From positions 1-49,497 of the forward strand of contig JABHIW010000099.1 in NCBI GenBank assembly GCA_018670825.1: a stretch of DNA of 49,497 nt. Direction: 5' to 3'. A model generated the notes under the pieces. The model searched no databases, was not told the origin of the DNA, and saw only the letters and a list, made by a program, of their open reading frames with translations. A program made the position numbers and the translations under genes. Positions 34,677 to 42,979 of this stretch are shown piece by piece (position 1 is the stretch's first letter; each line of letters opens with the position of its first letter). This stretch comes from Candidatus Scalindua sp. Lineage in GTDB: Bacteria > Planctomycetota > Brocadiia > Brocadiales > Scalinduaceae.

Positions 34677-36359
34677 TTATCCACCCAGGTGTTTAATAAT
34701 CTTGTCCGCGACACGAAAAGCATTCGCATAGATTGTCCAGGTATAGGGAACACTTCCACCGGTTGGCATAAAGCTCCCATCGGTAACGAAAAGATTTTCA
34801 ACACCATGTGCGCGACAATCCGGATTGAGGACAGATTTTTCAGGATCTGTCCCAAACCGGCAACCACCTGCTACCAGGTTTGCCGGTGCGTTGCCGCTGA
34901 CGCTGGAATGAATGTTTGTCAAGCCCATAGCCTTTAACACATTGTTTCCTTTTTCTGCCAGATAATTACCTACTTTTATGTCGTGCGGGTGATATCCAAC
35001 CCTTACACGCGATACAGGAGTCCCCCACTTATCTTTAACCTGCGAATCCAGTTTAACAAAGCAGTTATCTGTCGGTAACCAATCACAAAATATTTCGTAT
35101 TTAATATGACGCTTTGTTGTAAAATTCGATTTCAGTGCCTGTTTAAGTTCCTTGCCCCAGATCAGCTTGTCGTTGTCATCCCATTTCTGATCTATTGCCT
35201 TTGCAATAGGACCGGGATGCTCAAGCAGGAAGTCAATAGTACCGCCCTTCTGTCTCTTCCCCCATTTTGAATCGTTAATAACATACCAATCCTGCAGCCC
35301 ACGGTTAACAAACCGTCCCTGATGTTCCAGTGATTCTGCCTTAATCTTATCAAGATTTTCATAAAGAAAATCACCACCACCAGTACCACCGGCAGAAAAA
35401 ACCAGATTCCTGCCTACCTGTCCGCTGTTGTTTGCAAGGCCATCTTTGTGTCGAGGTCCGGTGGAACTCAGAAGCAGGCGTGATGTTTCTATTGCCTGGC
35501 ATGCAACAACGAAAATCTTAGCATCTACCAGTTGTGGTTTGCCTGCCTTGTCATAATATTCGGCAGCAACCACATTGCCCTGAGAATTACTTTTAAGTTT
35601 GTAGACCTTTGCATGAGGTCTGATCTCGCAATGTCCGGTCTTAAGAGCAGGGTTTAATAGTGCTGCCCGGGCACTTCCTTTAGCACCTGTCGCACAACCA
35701 TAGCTGCCACACCAGCCTGAATAACCACAGCTCTGACGCATCATCTTCATGCTTGACAGAATTGCACGTGGGGTTGGTAACGGATGCAAACCCAATTTAT
35801 TGCAGCTATCATCAAACCATCCGGAGAACGGATGTTCAAGGGTGGGAGGATACGGAAAATCACTGGTAGAACGTGGCTCAAGATTTGGATGCTGAACAAC
35901 ACGACCCGATACACCAACAACAGATTCAACTTTGGTATAATATGGTTCAAGGTCTTCATAGGTAATCGGCCAATCTGTAATGTTAGCTCCTTCGATAGGA
36001 CCGAATGTTGAAAGCAACCGAAAATCATCTGGTTTCAATCTGTAGAAAAACCCACTCATAAAATTGGAGGAGCCTCCAACGCAGTTTCCTCGCCAGAAGC
36101 TTCTGCCTGAATCAAAGGTAGACTTACTTGACCACCTACCATGTCTATCAGGTTTTTCTATTACATGTTGCTCATCTTTCAACTTTGGTGAGTAAGCACC
36201 GTATCTGAAGGCAAGTTCATCTTTATAAAAATCATTTTCCTCAAACCACGGCCCTTTTTCGAGAACGACGACAGAGTATCCTGCCTCTGCTAATGTCAAT
36301 GCAACAGGCCCTGCCCCAGCTCCACTCCCGACAACACATACATCGAAATCAGTATTCAT
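34677..36359 (-). CDS. GMC-family flavoprotein oxidoreductase (gluconate 2-dehydrogenase large-subunit-like)
   Basis: About 560 residues from ATG 36359, which overlaps the stop of the preceding gene as ATGA; the frame also reads back to a TTG at 36377. The FAD-binding start is 'DFDVCVVGSGAGAGPVALTL' and 'VVVLEKGPWF'. Other features are 'GNCVGGSSNFMSGFFYRL' and the GMC C-terminal block 'HGVENLFVTDGSFMPTGGSV'. The usual catalytic His of HxxGTCRFG seems replaced (NLVAGGCRFG), and the second His/Asn position reads Pro (GSVPYTWT). It should form a complex with the subunit 3-like protein encoded just upstream. The substrate is unknown. An upstream Cys-rich peptide gene suggests an unusual role. Confidence 0.88.
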   Translation of the reverse strand: MNTDFDVCVVGSGAGAGPVALTLAEAGYSVVVLEKGPWFEENDFYKDELAFRYGAYSPKLKDEQHVIEKPDRHGRWSSKSTFDSGRSFWRGNCVGGSSNFMSGFFYRLKPDDFRLLSTFGPIEGANITDWPITYEDLEPYYTKVESVVGVSGRVVQHPNLEPRSTSDFPYPPTLEHPFSGWFDDSCNKLGLHPLPTPRAILSSMKMMRQSCGYSGWCGSYGCATGAKGSARAALLNPALKTGHCEIRPHAKVYKLKSNSQGNVVAAEYYDKAGKPQLVDAKIFVVACQAIETSRLLLSSTGPRHKDGLANNSGQVGRNLVFSAGGTGGGDFLYENLDKIKAESLEHQGRFVNRGLQDWYVINDSKWGKRQKGGTIDFLLEHPGPIAKAIDQKWDDNDKLIWGKELKQALKSNFTTKRHIKYEIFCDWLPTDNCFVKLDSQVKDKWGTPVSRVRVGYHPHDIKVGNYLAEKGNNVLKAMGLTNIHSSVSGNAPANLVAGGCRFGTDPEKSVLNPDCRAHGVENLFVTDGSFMPTGGSVPYTWTIYANAFRVADKIIKHLGG

Positions 36360-36901
36360 ATTCTTGGTAAATTCCAATAGAGTTTATGTTTTAGTGGACG
36401 AGGAAACCCGGGATGTTGATTCAGCCACTTCCATCCTATACCATCAGGATTGCCACCATAGACTGGATCACCTAACAACGCTTCAAAAATATAGGAAAGC
36501 AGTTTAGAGATCCATCTTCTCCCCGCTTTGGATTTTGTAATTTGATGCAGTATATCCGTGCGCTGTGAATATGTTAATTGAGTAAATACGCCTTCATGCT
36601 TTTCAAGTGAAAGATCATTCAGCCATTTAACACCATTCAGGATAAATTTTTTTTCATCCTGATCTATCGCCGCGTTTGAAAAGACATTACGTAAATACGT
36701 TAATGCATTAATCTCTTTTGCGCCAGGAGAATCTGTTTCTGGTGGAAAGAGGTGGTCCTGAACAACGTCAATTGTCAACCAGGGATCTTTGAGTTGGATT
36801 GACGGATGTTCTTTTGCCGCACGTGCTATAATGGAGGGTATAAAAAGTGTAGTAAAAAAACCAGTTACATGTAAAAGAAATGTACGTCTACTTATTAGCA
36901 T
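36356..36901 (-). CDS. Gluconate 2-dehydrogenase subunit 3-like protein, Tat-exported (copy 1)
   Basis: A 181-residue protein. The twin-arginine signal is ISRRTFLLHVTGF with a hydrophobic stretch, ending near IIARAAK. The mature part fits the subunit 3 family: 'VVQDHLFPPETDSPGAKEIN', a helical middle and 'ALLGDPVYGGNPDGIGW' near the end. Subunit 3 partners the GMC flavoprotein and carries it through the Tat system, so the complex should act in the periplasm. Stop and GMC start overlap as ATGA. It is about 70-80% alike by eye to copy 2 at 37892-38509. Confidence 0.9.
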   Translation of the reverse strand: MLISRRTFLLHVTGFFTTLFIPSIIARAAKEHPSIQLKDPWLTIDVVQDHLFPPETDSPGAKEINALTYLRNVFSNAAIDQDEKKFILNGVKWLNDLSLEKHEGVFTQLTYSQRTDILHQITKSKAGRRWISKLLSYIFEALLGDPVYGGNPDGIGWKWLNQHPGFPRPLKHKLYWNLPRI

Positions 36902-36952
36902 TGTTTACATTTTTCATACTGAAAATATGCTGTGTATACTTTCAAAGATATT

Positions 36953-36975
36953 CAGCGGGCCATTTAGGCCCACTG
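36953..36975 (-). terminator. Hairpin between peptide gene 1 and subunit 3 gene 1
   Basis: A 9-bp stem (CAGCGGGCC against GGCCCACTG, one mismatch) with a 5-base loop, about 58 bases after the peptide stop. It lacks a full T run, so it probably attenuates or protects the peptide mRNA rather than ends it fully. It corresponds to the stronger hairpin at 38575-38597. Confidence 0.6.
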
Positions 36976-37032
36976 AATAGATGATACTTTACTTTCAATA
37001 ATTAAATAAGATCAACATATCTTCAATATGTT

Positions 37033-37491
37033 TTAACTGCCACATTTACCTTCACCACCGCACTTGTCACCGACTCTGCTATCGTGTGTACCACCTGCAG
37101 GACCACCACATTTTGCATGATGGTGATCATCCTCAGAATTTTCAACATCACTGCTACCGCATTTGCTTTCCTGTTCGCCACCGACTCTGCTATCGTGTGT
37201 ACCACCTGCAGGACCACCACATTTTGCATGATGGTGATCATCCTTAGCATCTTCAACATCACTGCTACCGCATTTGCTTTCCTGTTCGCCACCGACTCTG
37301 CTATCATCTGAACCACCTCCATAACTACCACATTTCCCATCATCTGGCATTGAAACTGTCTTTATGAAGGAGTCTGAACCCGATGGTTTAAAGGGATTAC
37401 CATCAGCGGATACTTTAGAAACTACTGCAATCCCGATAATAAATACGGCACAAATCATCGCAACAACTATCTGTTTTGTTTTGATAACCAT
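37033..37491 (-). CDS. Exported Cys/His-rich repeat peptide (HvfA-like), copy 1
   Basis: About 152 residues from ATG 37491, chosen because GGGAAG lies 6 bases upstream and the same GTGTTATGGTT context starts copy 2. An N-terminal signal sequence (about 1-29, ending VSADG) is followed by NPF and then Cys-rich repeats. Two 37-residue units of 111 bp (37069-37179, 37180-37290) each carry ESKCGS, DDHHHAKCGG and PAGGTHDSRVGG, and the chain ends GDKCGGEGKCGS. This recalls the EGKCG-repeat HvfA precursors of MNIO-modified copper/zinc metallophores. No DUF692/MNIO gene is present in the window. The His and Cys clusters suggest metal binding. The open frame extends upstream, but without a usable start. 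Confidence 0.75.
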   Translation of the reverse strand: MVIKTKQIVVAMICAVFIIGIAVVSKVSADGNPFKPSGSDSFIKTVSMPDDGKCGSYGGGSDDSRVGGEQESKCGSSDVEDAKDDHHHAKCGGPAGGTHDSRVGGEQESKCGSSDVENSEDDHHHAKCGGPAGGTHDSRVGDKCGGEGKCGS

Positions 37492-37751
37492 AACACTTCC
37501 CTTCTTTCTAAAAAAACTAAAAAATAAAATTAACTTAATGCTACAACAACCTTCTCTCACAAAATGGCAGAAGCATGTTTACAGAAGTAGAAAAATATAA
37601 AGAAACAATTTTTACAATCGTACTCTCTGTAAATCTAGTAATAAAATTATGATATCGTCGTGTGCTTCTGTGTAACAACTTTATTGTAATATCATATTTT
37701 AGATATTTCTAGAAAAATATGTTTAATTTCATAATTACCGTTGAAAGATTT

Positions 37752-37895
37752 TTATCTTAATTTATCCTCCTTTTCCTCAAACCACGGCTCTTTTTCAAGA
37801 ACGACGACAGAGTATCCTGCCTCTGCTAATGTCAATGCAACAGGGCCGGCGCCGGCGCCACTCCCAACGATACATACGTCAAAATCTGTATTCAT
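37752..37895 (-). pseudogene. Truncated GMC oxidoreductase start
   Basis: Forty-seven codons, of which the first 41 match the start of the GMC gene at 36359 (MNTDFDVCIVGSGAGAGP, then VVVLEKEPWFEE). Homology breaks after PWFEE and a stop follows. It overlaps the subunit 3 copy 2 stop as ATGA, exactly as in the intact locus. It is the remnant of a deleted GMC gene in the duplicated unit. Confidence 0.85.
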
Positions 37896-38509
37896 GATTT
37901 TCTTAAATTCCAATAACGTTTGTTTTTAGGTGGACGAGGAAAACCCGGATGATGATTTAACCACTTCCATCCTATACCATCAGGATTACCACCATAGACT
38001 GGATCACCTAACAAAGCTTCGAAAATATAGGAAAGCAGTTTCGAAATCCATCTCCGGCCTGATTTGCTTTTTGTAATTTGGTGCAGCATGTCCGTACGTT
38101 GAGAATATGATAACTGAGTAAAAAAAGCTTCGTGCTTCTCAAGTGAAAGATCATTCAGCCATTTAACTCCGTTCAGTATAAATTTTTTTTCTTCCTGATC
38201 TATCGCAGTGCTTGCAATAACATTACGTAAATATGTTATTGCATTAACCTCTTTTGCTCCGGGAGAATCTGTCTCTGATGGGAAGAGATGGTCCTGAACA
38301 ACGGCAAGTGTTGACCAGGGATCTTTGTCTTCAATAGATGAGTTGTTCTTTGCCGCTCGTGCTAAAACAGGAGAAAAAATCAGCGTGGCGAGAAAACCTG
38401 TAGTACGTGAAATAAATGTACGTCTAGTTATAAATCCTGAACTTGATTCTTCCTGCTGAAGTTCATTATGATTCTTCCACAATCGGTTTTTAGTGTTCTG
38501 ATTCTTCAT
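37892..38509 (-). CDS. Gluconate 2-dehydrogenase subunit 3-like protein, Tat-exported (copy 2)
   Basis: A 205-residue paralogue of copy 1. It has an extra N-terminal stretch of about 25 polar residues before the Tat motif (ITRRTFISRTTGF). The mature part is nearly the same: 'VVQDHLFPSETDSPGAKEVN', 'NGVKWLNDLSLEKHE' and 'ALLGDPVYGGNPDGIGW'. Its own GMC partner has been lost (only the fragment at 37752-37895 remains). It may therefore join the single remaining GMC enzyme or be on its way to decay, but its frame is intact and divergence looks mostly conservative. Confidence 0.88.
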   Translation of the reverse strand: MKNQNTKNRLWKNHNELQQEESSSGFITRRTFISRTTGFLATLIFSPVLARAAKNNSSIEDKDPWSTLAVVQDHLFPSETDSPGAKEVNAITYLRNVIASTAIDQEEKKFILNGVKWLNDLSLEKHEAFFTQLSYSQRTDMLHQITKSKSGRRWISKLLSYIFEALLGDPVYGGNPDGIGWKWLNHHPGFPRPPKNKRYWNLRKS

Positions 38510-38567
38510 CTATATTTTGTGTTCTATTTTCCAGCTAACTTAATGAGAATAGATCAACCATTCACCT

Positions 38568-38597
38568 AAAAAAACAGCGGGCCAGAATGGCCCGCTG
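38568..38597 (-). terminator. Rho-independent terminator/attenuator between peptide gene 2 and subunit 3 gene 2
   Basis: A perfect 9-bp stem, CAGCGGGCC with GGCCCGCTG and a 5-base loop, is followed on the minus strand by seven T. It sits 45 bases after the peptide stop and 58 bases before the subunit 3 start. Read-through would give a low level of the enzyme gene relative to the peptide. Confidence 0.85.
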
Positions 38598-38642
38598 CAT
38601 AAACAACGTTTTTCCATAAAAATTAAATAAGGTCAACATATT

Positions 38643-39020
38643 TTAACTACCACATTTACCTTCGCCACCACATTTTCCCTCACCACCACATTTGCCTTCG
38701 CCTGTTTCCTCGTGACCACTTGTTCCCTCACCACTGCCTGTATCTCCATGATCACTTATTTCCTCATCACTGCCCGTATCTCCATGACCACTTGTTTCCT
38801 CACCACTGCCTGTATCTCCATGACCACTTGTTTCCTCACCACCACATTTACCTTCGCCTCCACATTTTCCTTCACCACACCCAACTAATTTAATAAAAGA
38901 ACTAGAATCATTAGTAGAAAATGGATTAACTTCTGCTTTAACCATGGAAACTACTGAAAAACCAAAAATAAATACAGCACAAACTACAGCAATAAATATT
39001 CTTTTCGTATTGAAAACCAT
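38643..39020 (-). CDS. Exported Cys-rich repeat peptide (HvfA-like), copy 2
   Basis: A 125-residue protein. The signal sequence (about 1-28, ending VKAE) is followed by VNPF, then 'CGEGKCGGEGKCGGEE'. Four 12-residue units follow (SGHGDTGSGEET and variants), and the end is GKCGG-EGKCGG-EGKCGS. The start and the end match copy 1, while the middle repeat is unrelated in sequence, lacks Cys and is acidic. This is a different repeat expansion on the same frame. AGAGGA lies 8 bases before the ATG. The Cys-containing ends resemble MNIO-RiPP (HvfA) core sequences. Confidence 0.75.
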   Translation of the reverse strand: MVFNTKRIFIAVVCAVFIFGFSVVSMVKAEVNPFSTNDSSSFIKLVGCGEGKCGGEGKCGGEETSGHGDTGSGEETSGHGDTGSDEEISDHGDTGSGEGTSGHEETGEGKCGGEGKCGGEGKCGS

Positions 39021-39718
39021 AACACGTCCTCTCTTACAATATTAATTTAAATAATAAAATTACATCAAAATACTACACTGATTTGCAGAACAAGTTAGAT
39101 TCTTCATTGCGCTTCACTACATTCAGAATGACAAGTCAGCATGTCATTCTGAGAAAGGAAAGACCGAAAAATCTCAACGTCGACAATTTTGAAATTCCTA
39201 TACACTAAAATATAAAGATACAGATTCAAAATGAAAAACAGGTTTAAGCAAATGCCCTGACTTGCATTAACTCTTTAGTTCCTGTTTTATTCTGATTGTA
39301 CTGTCTATGGCAATATCAAAAAAAGTTTCTACCTGATTTATTAACGATATTACCATATAGTACACATTTTCAGCAGAATTTGTTTCATTTTAAATGCCAC
39401 ATTATAAAATTATGAGAAACGATACCTATACTTACTCGCATGGATTACTAAAACCTGGTTTCTTCTTATTAATATAGACAACGTCTAGATGAGGAATATT
39501 CCCGGAAAAACAAATATCTGTAAATATTATGATCGGAATGTAGAAACAAGTCTACAATTTAAGAAATGACGAGGTAATAATTATAAATATTAGAGGTTGG
39601 AAAGTGTGGAGATAAGGCAATAAGGATTGCTATTGCTGGTATGTACTTTCTTATTTGTAAATGACAGAAACGGTTTAATGTGTTTGCTTTACAAATAAAC
39701 TGTCTTGTAAATTCATCA
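39021..39718. other. 700-base intergenic region with a MITE copy
   Basis: No gene is supported. It should hold the promoter of the peptide/GMC locus near 39030-39090. The 78-bp repeat copy B lies at 39097-39174. The remaining 500 bases are AT-rich and feature no clear structure. Confidence 0.5.
39097..39174 (-). repeat. 78-bp MITE-like repeat (copy B)
   Basis: This is the same 78-bp element as 32961-33038 but in opposite orientation; read in reverse it matches nearly base for base, with the same terminal and internal inverted repeats (one mismatch in one terminal repeat). Confidence 0.8.
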
Positions 39719-41110
39719 CTAGAACTCAGCTGATTTTGGTGTACGAGGAAAAGGGATTACATCGCGAATATTATCCATGCCGGTAACAAATTGTACCATC
39801 CGTTCAAAGCCCAGACCAAAGCCGGCATGTGGTACATTACCGAATTTCCTCAGATCACGGTACCACCAGTATGGTTCCAAACTCATTCCCTGTTCCTTGA
39901 TACGGGAATCAAGCTTCTTTAGATTATCTTCTCTTTGTGACCCTCCGATTATTTCGCCAATCTTGGGAACTAGTACGTCCATGGCCGCAACTGTTTTTTC
40001 GTCATCATTCTGCTTCATGTAAAAAGCCTTAATATCCCGGGGATAATCGGTAACAATTACCGGCTTTTTAAATTCCTTTTCGGTAAGAAAACGTTCATGT
40101 TCAGTCTGTAGATCACTACCCCAGTTTGTTTCGTATTCAAACTTTTGCCCAGATTTTTTTAAAATATCTATAGCATCCGTGTAGCTTAAACGGATAAATT
40201 CACTATCTTTGACATGGGTGAGAGTTTCAAGAATGGATTTATCAATACGTTTATTAAAGAAGTCTATGTCTTCGCTACATTCATCAAGAACGGTGGTAAT
40301 CAGATACTTTATATACTCTTCAGCCATATCGGCATCATCAGCGAGGTCGGCAAAGGCCATTTCAGGTTCGATCATCCAGAACTCAGCAAGATGACGGGAA
40401 GTATTGGAATTTTCCGCCCGGAATGTAGGACCGAATGTGTACGCGTTACTCAGGCCGCAGGCAAAGCATTCTACTCCCAATTGACCGCTCACCGTCAGAA
40501 AAGATTCTTTTCCAAAAAAGTCCTGACTGTAATCTACCTTGCCTTCGCTTCTAGGTATGTCAGCTTGATCAAGTGTGGTTACCCTGAACATTTCACCCGC
40601 ACCCTCGCAATCACTGGCAGTAATAATTGGAGTATTAATATAATAAAAGCCCAGATCCTGAAAAAAATCATGTGTCGCCTTGGCCAATTTGTTACGTACT
40701 CGGGTAACCGCTCCGAATGTGTTTGTCCTGACCCTTAGATGAGAAATCTCTCGTAGACGTTCAAAGGAAACTCGCTGCTTACCAACCACATATTCATCCG
40801 GATCACAGAAACCGTAAACATTTACTTCATAAGCTTTTACCTCAACACACTGCCCTCCTCCCTGGGACTTCACCAGCAGGCCTCTAACAGAAATTGAACT
40901 TCCGGGAAAAAGCCGGATAACTTCGTTTTGATAATTATCCAGGTCTGCATCCACAATTATCTGTAGATTGCTGAGGCAGCTGCCGTCATTGAGCTCAATG
41001 AAAGAGAATCCCCCTTTTGAGTCACGTCTTGTCCTGACCCATCCTTTAATCAGTATCTCCTTATCAATATCCTTCCCTTTAAGCGCTTTGGCTATATAGG
41101 TCCTTTTCAT
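39719..41110 (-). CDS. asnS: Asparaginyl-tRNA synthetase
   Basis: A 463-residue class II synthetase that charges tRNA-Asn. The N-terminal OB-fold anticodon domain (about 1-110) starts '[21 protein letters not shown]'. The catalytic domain has '[21 protein letters not shown]' (motif 2 region) and '[26 protein letters not shown]' (motif 3). The length is as usual for bacterial AsnRS. AGGAGAAGG lies just upstream of the ATG. It follows the CobD-like gene by 35 bases and may be cotranscribed with it. Confidence 0.96.
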   Translation of the reverse strand: MKRTYIAKALKGKDIDKEILIKGWVRTRRDSKGGFSFIELNDGSCLSNLQIIVDADLDNYQNEVIRLFPGSSISVRGLLVKSQGGGQCVEVKAYEVNVYGFCDPDEYVVGKQRVSFERLREISHLRVRTNTFGAVTRVRNKLAKATHDFFQDLGFYYINTPIITASDCEGAGEMFRVTTLDQADIPRSEGKVDYSQDFFGKESFLTVSGQLGVECFACGLSNAYTFGPTFRAENSNTSRHLAEFWMIEPEMAFADLADDADMAEEYIKYLITTVLDECSEDIDFFNKRIDKSILETLTHVKDSEFIRLSYTDAIDILKKSGQKFEYETNWGSDLQTEHERFLTEKEFKKPVIVTDYPRDIKAFYMKQNDDEKTVAAMDVLVPKIGEIIGGSQREDNLKKLDSRIKEQGMSLEPYWWYRDLRKFGNVPHAGFGLGFERMVQFVTGMDNIRDVIPFPRTPKSAEF

Positions 41111-41145
41111 TATTGCAACCTTCTCCTTAATAAATATTTTAATAT

Positions 41146-42276
41146 TTAGCCGGTAACAAATTCCTGAATATAATCCTTCTGATTGTTTTCTTTAGAAGTC
41201 ACGTCATCCATAACCGATTTCAATGCACTCAGGAGCTTCATATTTCCTTCCCTTGTTTTTACGGCAACACGAAAATACTTTTCATCGAGGCCAACAAAGT
41301 TTGAACAATTTCTTATAAGAATGTTGTTCTTTAATAAGCGGTTTTGAATTTCTGATGAAGTTACTCTGATATCTTCAATCCTTACCAGTATAAAATTAAC
41401 CGTTGGTTGAAATGGATGTATGCTCTTTATATTGGTCAATCCGTCATACAGAAAGGCCTTTTCACCGGATACATATTGTCGTGTATTGGCGGCGAACTCT
41501 TTATCATTAATTGCTGCTATTCCCGCAACCTGTGCAATCGTGTTAACGGTCCATGGCTCTTTGTATCGCATTAATTTATTAACAATAGATTCGTTTGTGA
41601 CGAGATATCCAAGCCTCAGTCCCGGGAAAGCGTAAAACTTAGTGAGAGACCTAACAACTATCAGGTTATCCATTAATGGCGCATCTTTAATAACACTAAA
41701 CTTTTCATAATCCTCAACAAAATCCATAAATGCCTCATCAATAACAATCAGTCGGTTTGGATTGTCATTTACCAGTTTAATTATATCTTCCTTGCGAGTA
41801 AGCTGTCCTGTGGGATTATTTGGGTTACACAAAAAGACCATGCCGTCTTTGACACTCTTAAGTCTTGAGATGTTTGTGTTAATTACGGGAAAATCTTTAT
41901 CATCATTTATGATCTCAACAACATCAACATGAGAGTTATAAAACGCATCTTTAAATTCACCGAATGTGGGTTGTAGAAGTACACCCTTCTCTGGTTGCAG
42001 GGCACGGGGAATCAGATAAAACAGTTCATTCGAACCATTGCCAATAATTACGTTTGATTCATTACAATGGTTTTTCTCCGCAATGGTTTTTCTCAGGTCA
42101 CTGCACTTACTATCAGGATAGTTCAAGACATCGTTGAATTGCTCAAAAACAGCCTTTCGAACAACTTCAGGGCAGCCTAACGGATTTATACTTGCACTGA
42201 AGTCAAAGATCTCGTCCGGATTCAATCCATACTTATCACATATCTGCTTTACGTTACCACCATGTCCACTAAGCAT
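41146..42276 (-). CDS. cobD: L-threonine O-3-phosphate decarboxylase-like PLP enzyme
   Basis: A 376-residue fold-type I aminotransferase-family protein. The start '[17 protein letters not shown]' and '[15 protein letters not shown]' are typical of CobD, which makes aminopropanol phosphate for cobalamin. Other features are '[12 protein letters not shown]', 'VIDEAFMDF' and the PLP-lysine region '[19 protein letters not shown]'. HisC shares this fold, but the SGHGGN start favours CobD. GAGG lies 9 bases upstream. No other cobalamin gene or riboswitch is in the window. Confidence 0.88.
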   Translation of the reverse strand: MLSGHGGNVKQICDKYGLNPDEIFDFSASINPLGCPEVVRKAVFEQFNDVLNYPDSKCSDLRKTIAEKNHCNESNVIIGNGSNELFYLIPRALQPEKGVLLQPTFGEFKDAFYNSHVDVVEIINDDKDFPVINTNISRLKSVKDGMVFLCNPNNPTGQLTRKEDIIKLVNDNPNRLIVIDEAFMDFVEDYEKFSVIKDAPLMDNLIVVRSLTKFYAFPGLRLGYLVTNESIVNKLMRYKEPWTVNTIAQVAGIAAINDKEFAANTRQYVSGEKAFLYDGLTNIKSIHPFQPTVNFILVRIEDIRVTSSEIQNRLLKNNILIRNCSNFVGLDEKYFRVAVKTREGNMKLLSALKSVMDDVTSKENNQKDYIQEFVTG

Positions 42277-42516
42277 TCATTCAACCTCAAAAATTATTAC
42301 TTCTAATAGTCAGATAATAGAATTTATCCTGTTATATTTATAATGAAGAAGCATTTTAATTGCTAGGCAATGGAAAAACAATGAATTTTTATTTCATTCC
42401 ATATTATCTACAAGTGATTCTCTTGATTCCTTATATGATGTCTTATCTTTGATTTAGGTTTGAATATTGGCAATTGCTAAGTTACATTTGCAATTCAATG
42501 ATCAGGAGGTTTAATT

Positions 42517-42649
42517 ATGAAAACGACACTTAATAAATTTGGAAGGATTGTAATTTTTTAAATTTAGAGAAGATTGCAATCTAATACCGGAAAGTTTTAT
42601 TCGTATAGAAGAAGGAAAGGAAGAGATTTTATTGATACCTGTTGAGTAA
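42517..42649 (+). pseudogene. Decayed AbrB/MazE-type antitoxin
   Basis: AGGAGG at 42504-42509 precedes MKTTLNKFGRIVIF and a stop. The same type of protein continues in another frame as ESFIRIEEGKEEILLIPVE before its stop. Together they read like a SpoVT-AbrB DNA-binding domain (typical: KFGRIVIPK...L.PGS.IRIEEG) broken by a frameshift and small deletion. No toxin gene follows. Confidence 0.65.
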
Positions 42650-42813
42650 GAATCAACTATTATTAAAAAAAATGTTTAAGATGGAAATAAGATCTGTAAG
42701 GATTTAGAGATTGAGTGAGAAGAAGAAGAAGAAGAGGATGTCTAAGCATACGTTAGTGGTACAGGATAGCTGATCTGGCTTTATACCTTCCTGAAAAATG
42801 GGTCAGATCTTTC

Positions 42814-42917
42814 CAGGCTGTCCGAGAATAGGTCTTTTGGCTAATTTCAAAGTCATAAGTCAATTAATATCAATATCAATATCAATATTTTCTGATTTTG
42901 TATTCTTGGACAGCCTG
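42814..42917. repeat. 17-bp inverted repeat pair with a TAATATC microsatellite between
   Basis: caggctgtccgagaata (42814-42830) and tattcttggacagcctg (42901-42917) match as an inverted repeat at 16 of 17 positions, 70 bases apart. Between them lies a run of four 'aatatc' units (about 42865-42885). This looks like a small foldback element or the end region of a transposon next to the REP-transposase remnant. Confidence 0.65.
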
Positions 42918-42979
42918 TTTCATATTGACAAACCTGATTCTACCTTTTTCATGAGGACACTGAGTTTATTATCCTTTTT

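Larger units (their letters stand above)
36356..39020 (-). repeat. Tandem duplication of peptide plus subunit 3 (plus partial GMC) unit
   Basis: The unit peptide, hairpin, subunit 3, GMC start is present twice in the same order, about 1.54 kb apart (subunit 3 stops at 36356 and 37892). The downstream unit retains the full GMC gene; the upstream one keeps only its first 41 codons. Confidence 0.8.

Noticed and set aside
37069..37290. CRISPR-like direct repeats
   Set aside because: The 111-bp units are in-frame coding repeats of the peptide gene with no spacer variation; no cas genes are present.
37023..37343. 106-residue minus-strand frame with V-V-M repeats
   Set aside because: It is a shifted frame of the Cys-rich peptide gene; the repeats come from the 111-bp DNA repeat.
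41111..42516. Cobalamin riboswitch upstream of the cobD-like gene
   Set aside because: I looked for the conserved B12-box pattern near 42277-42516 and saw none.
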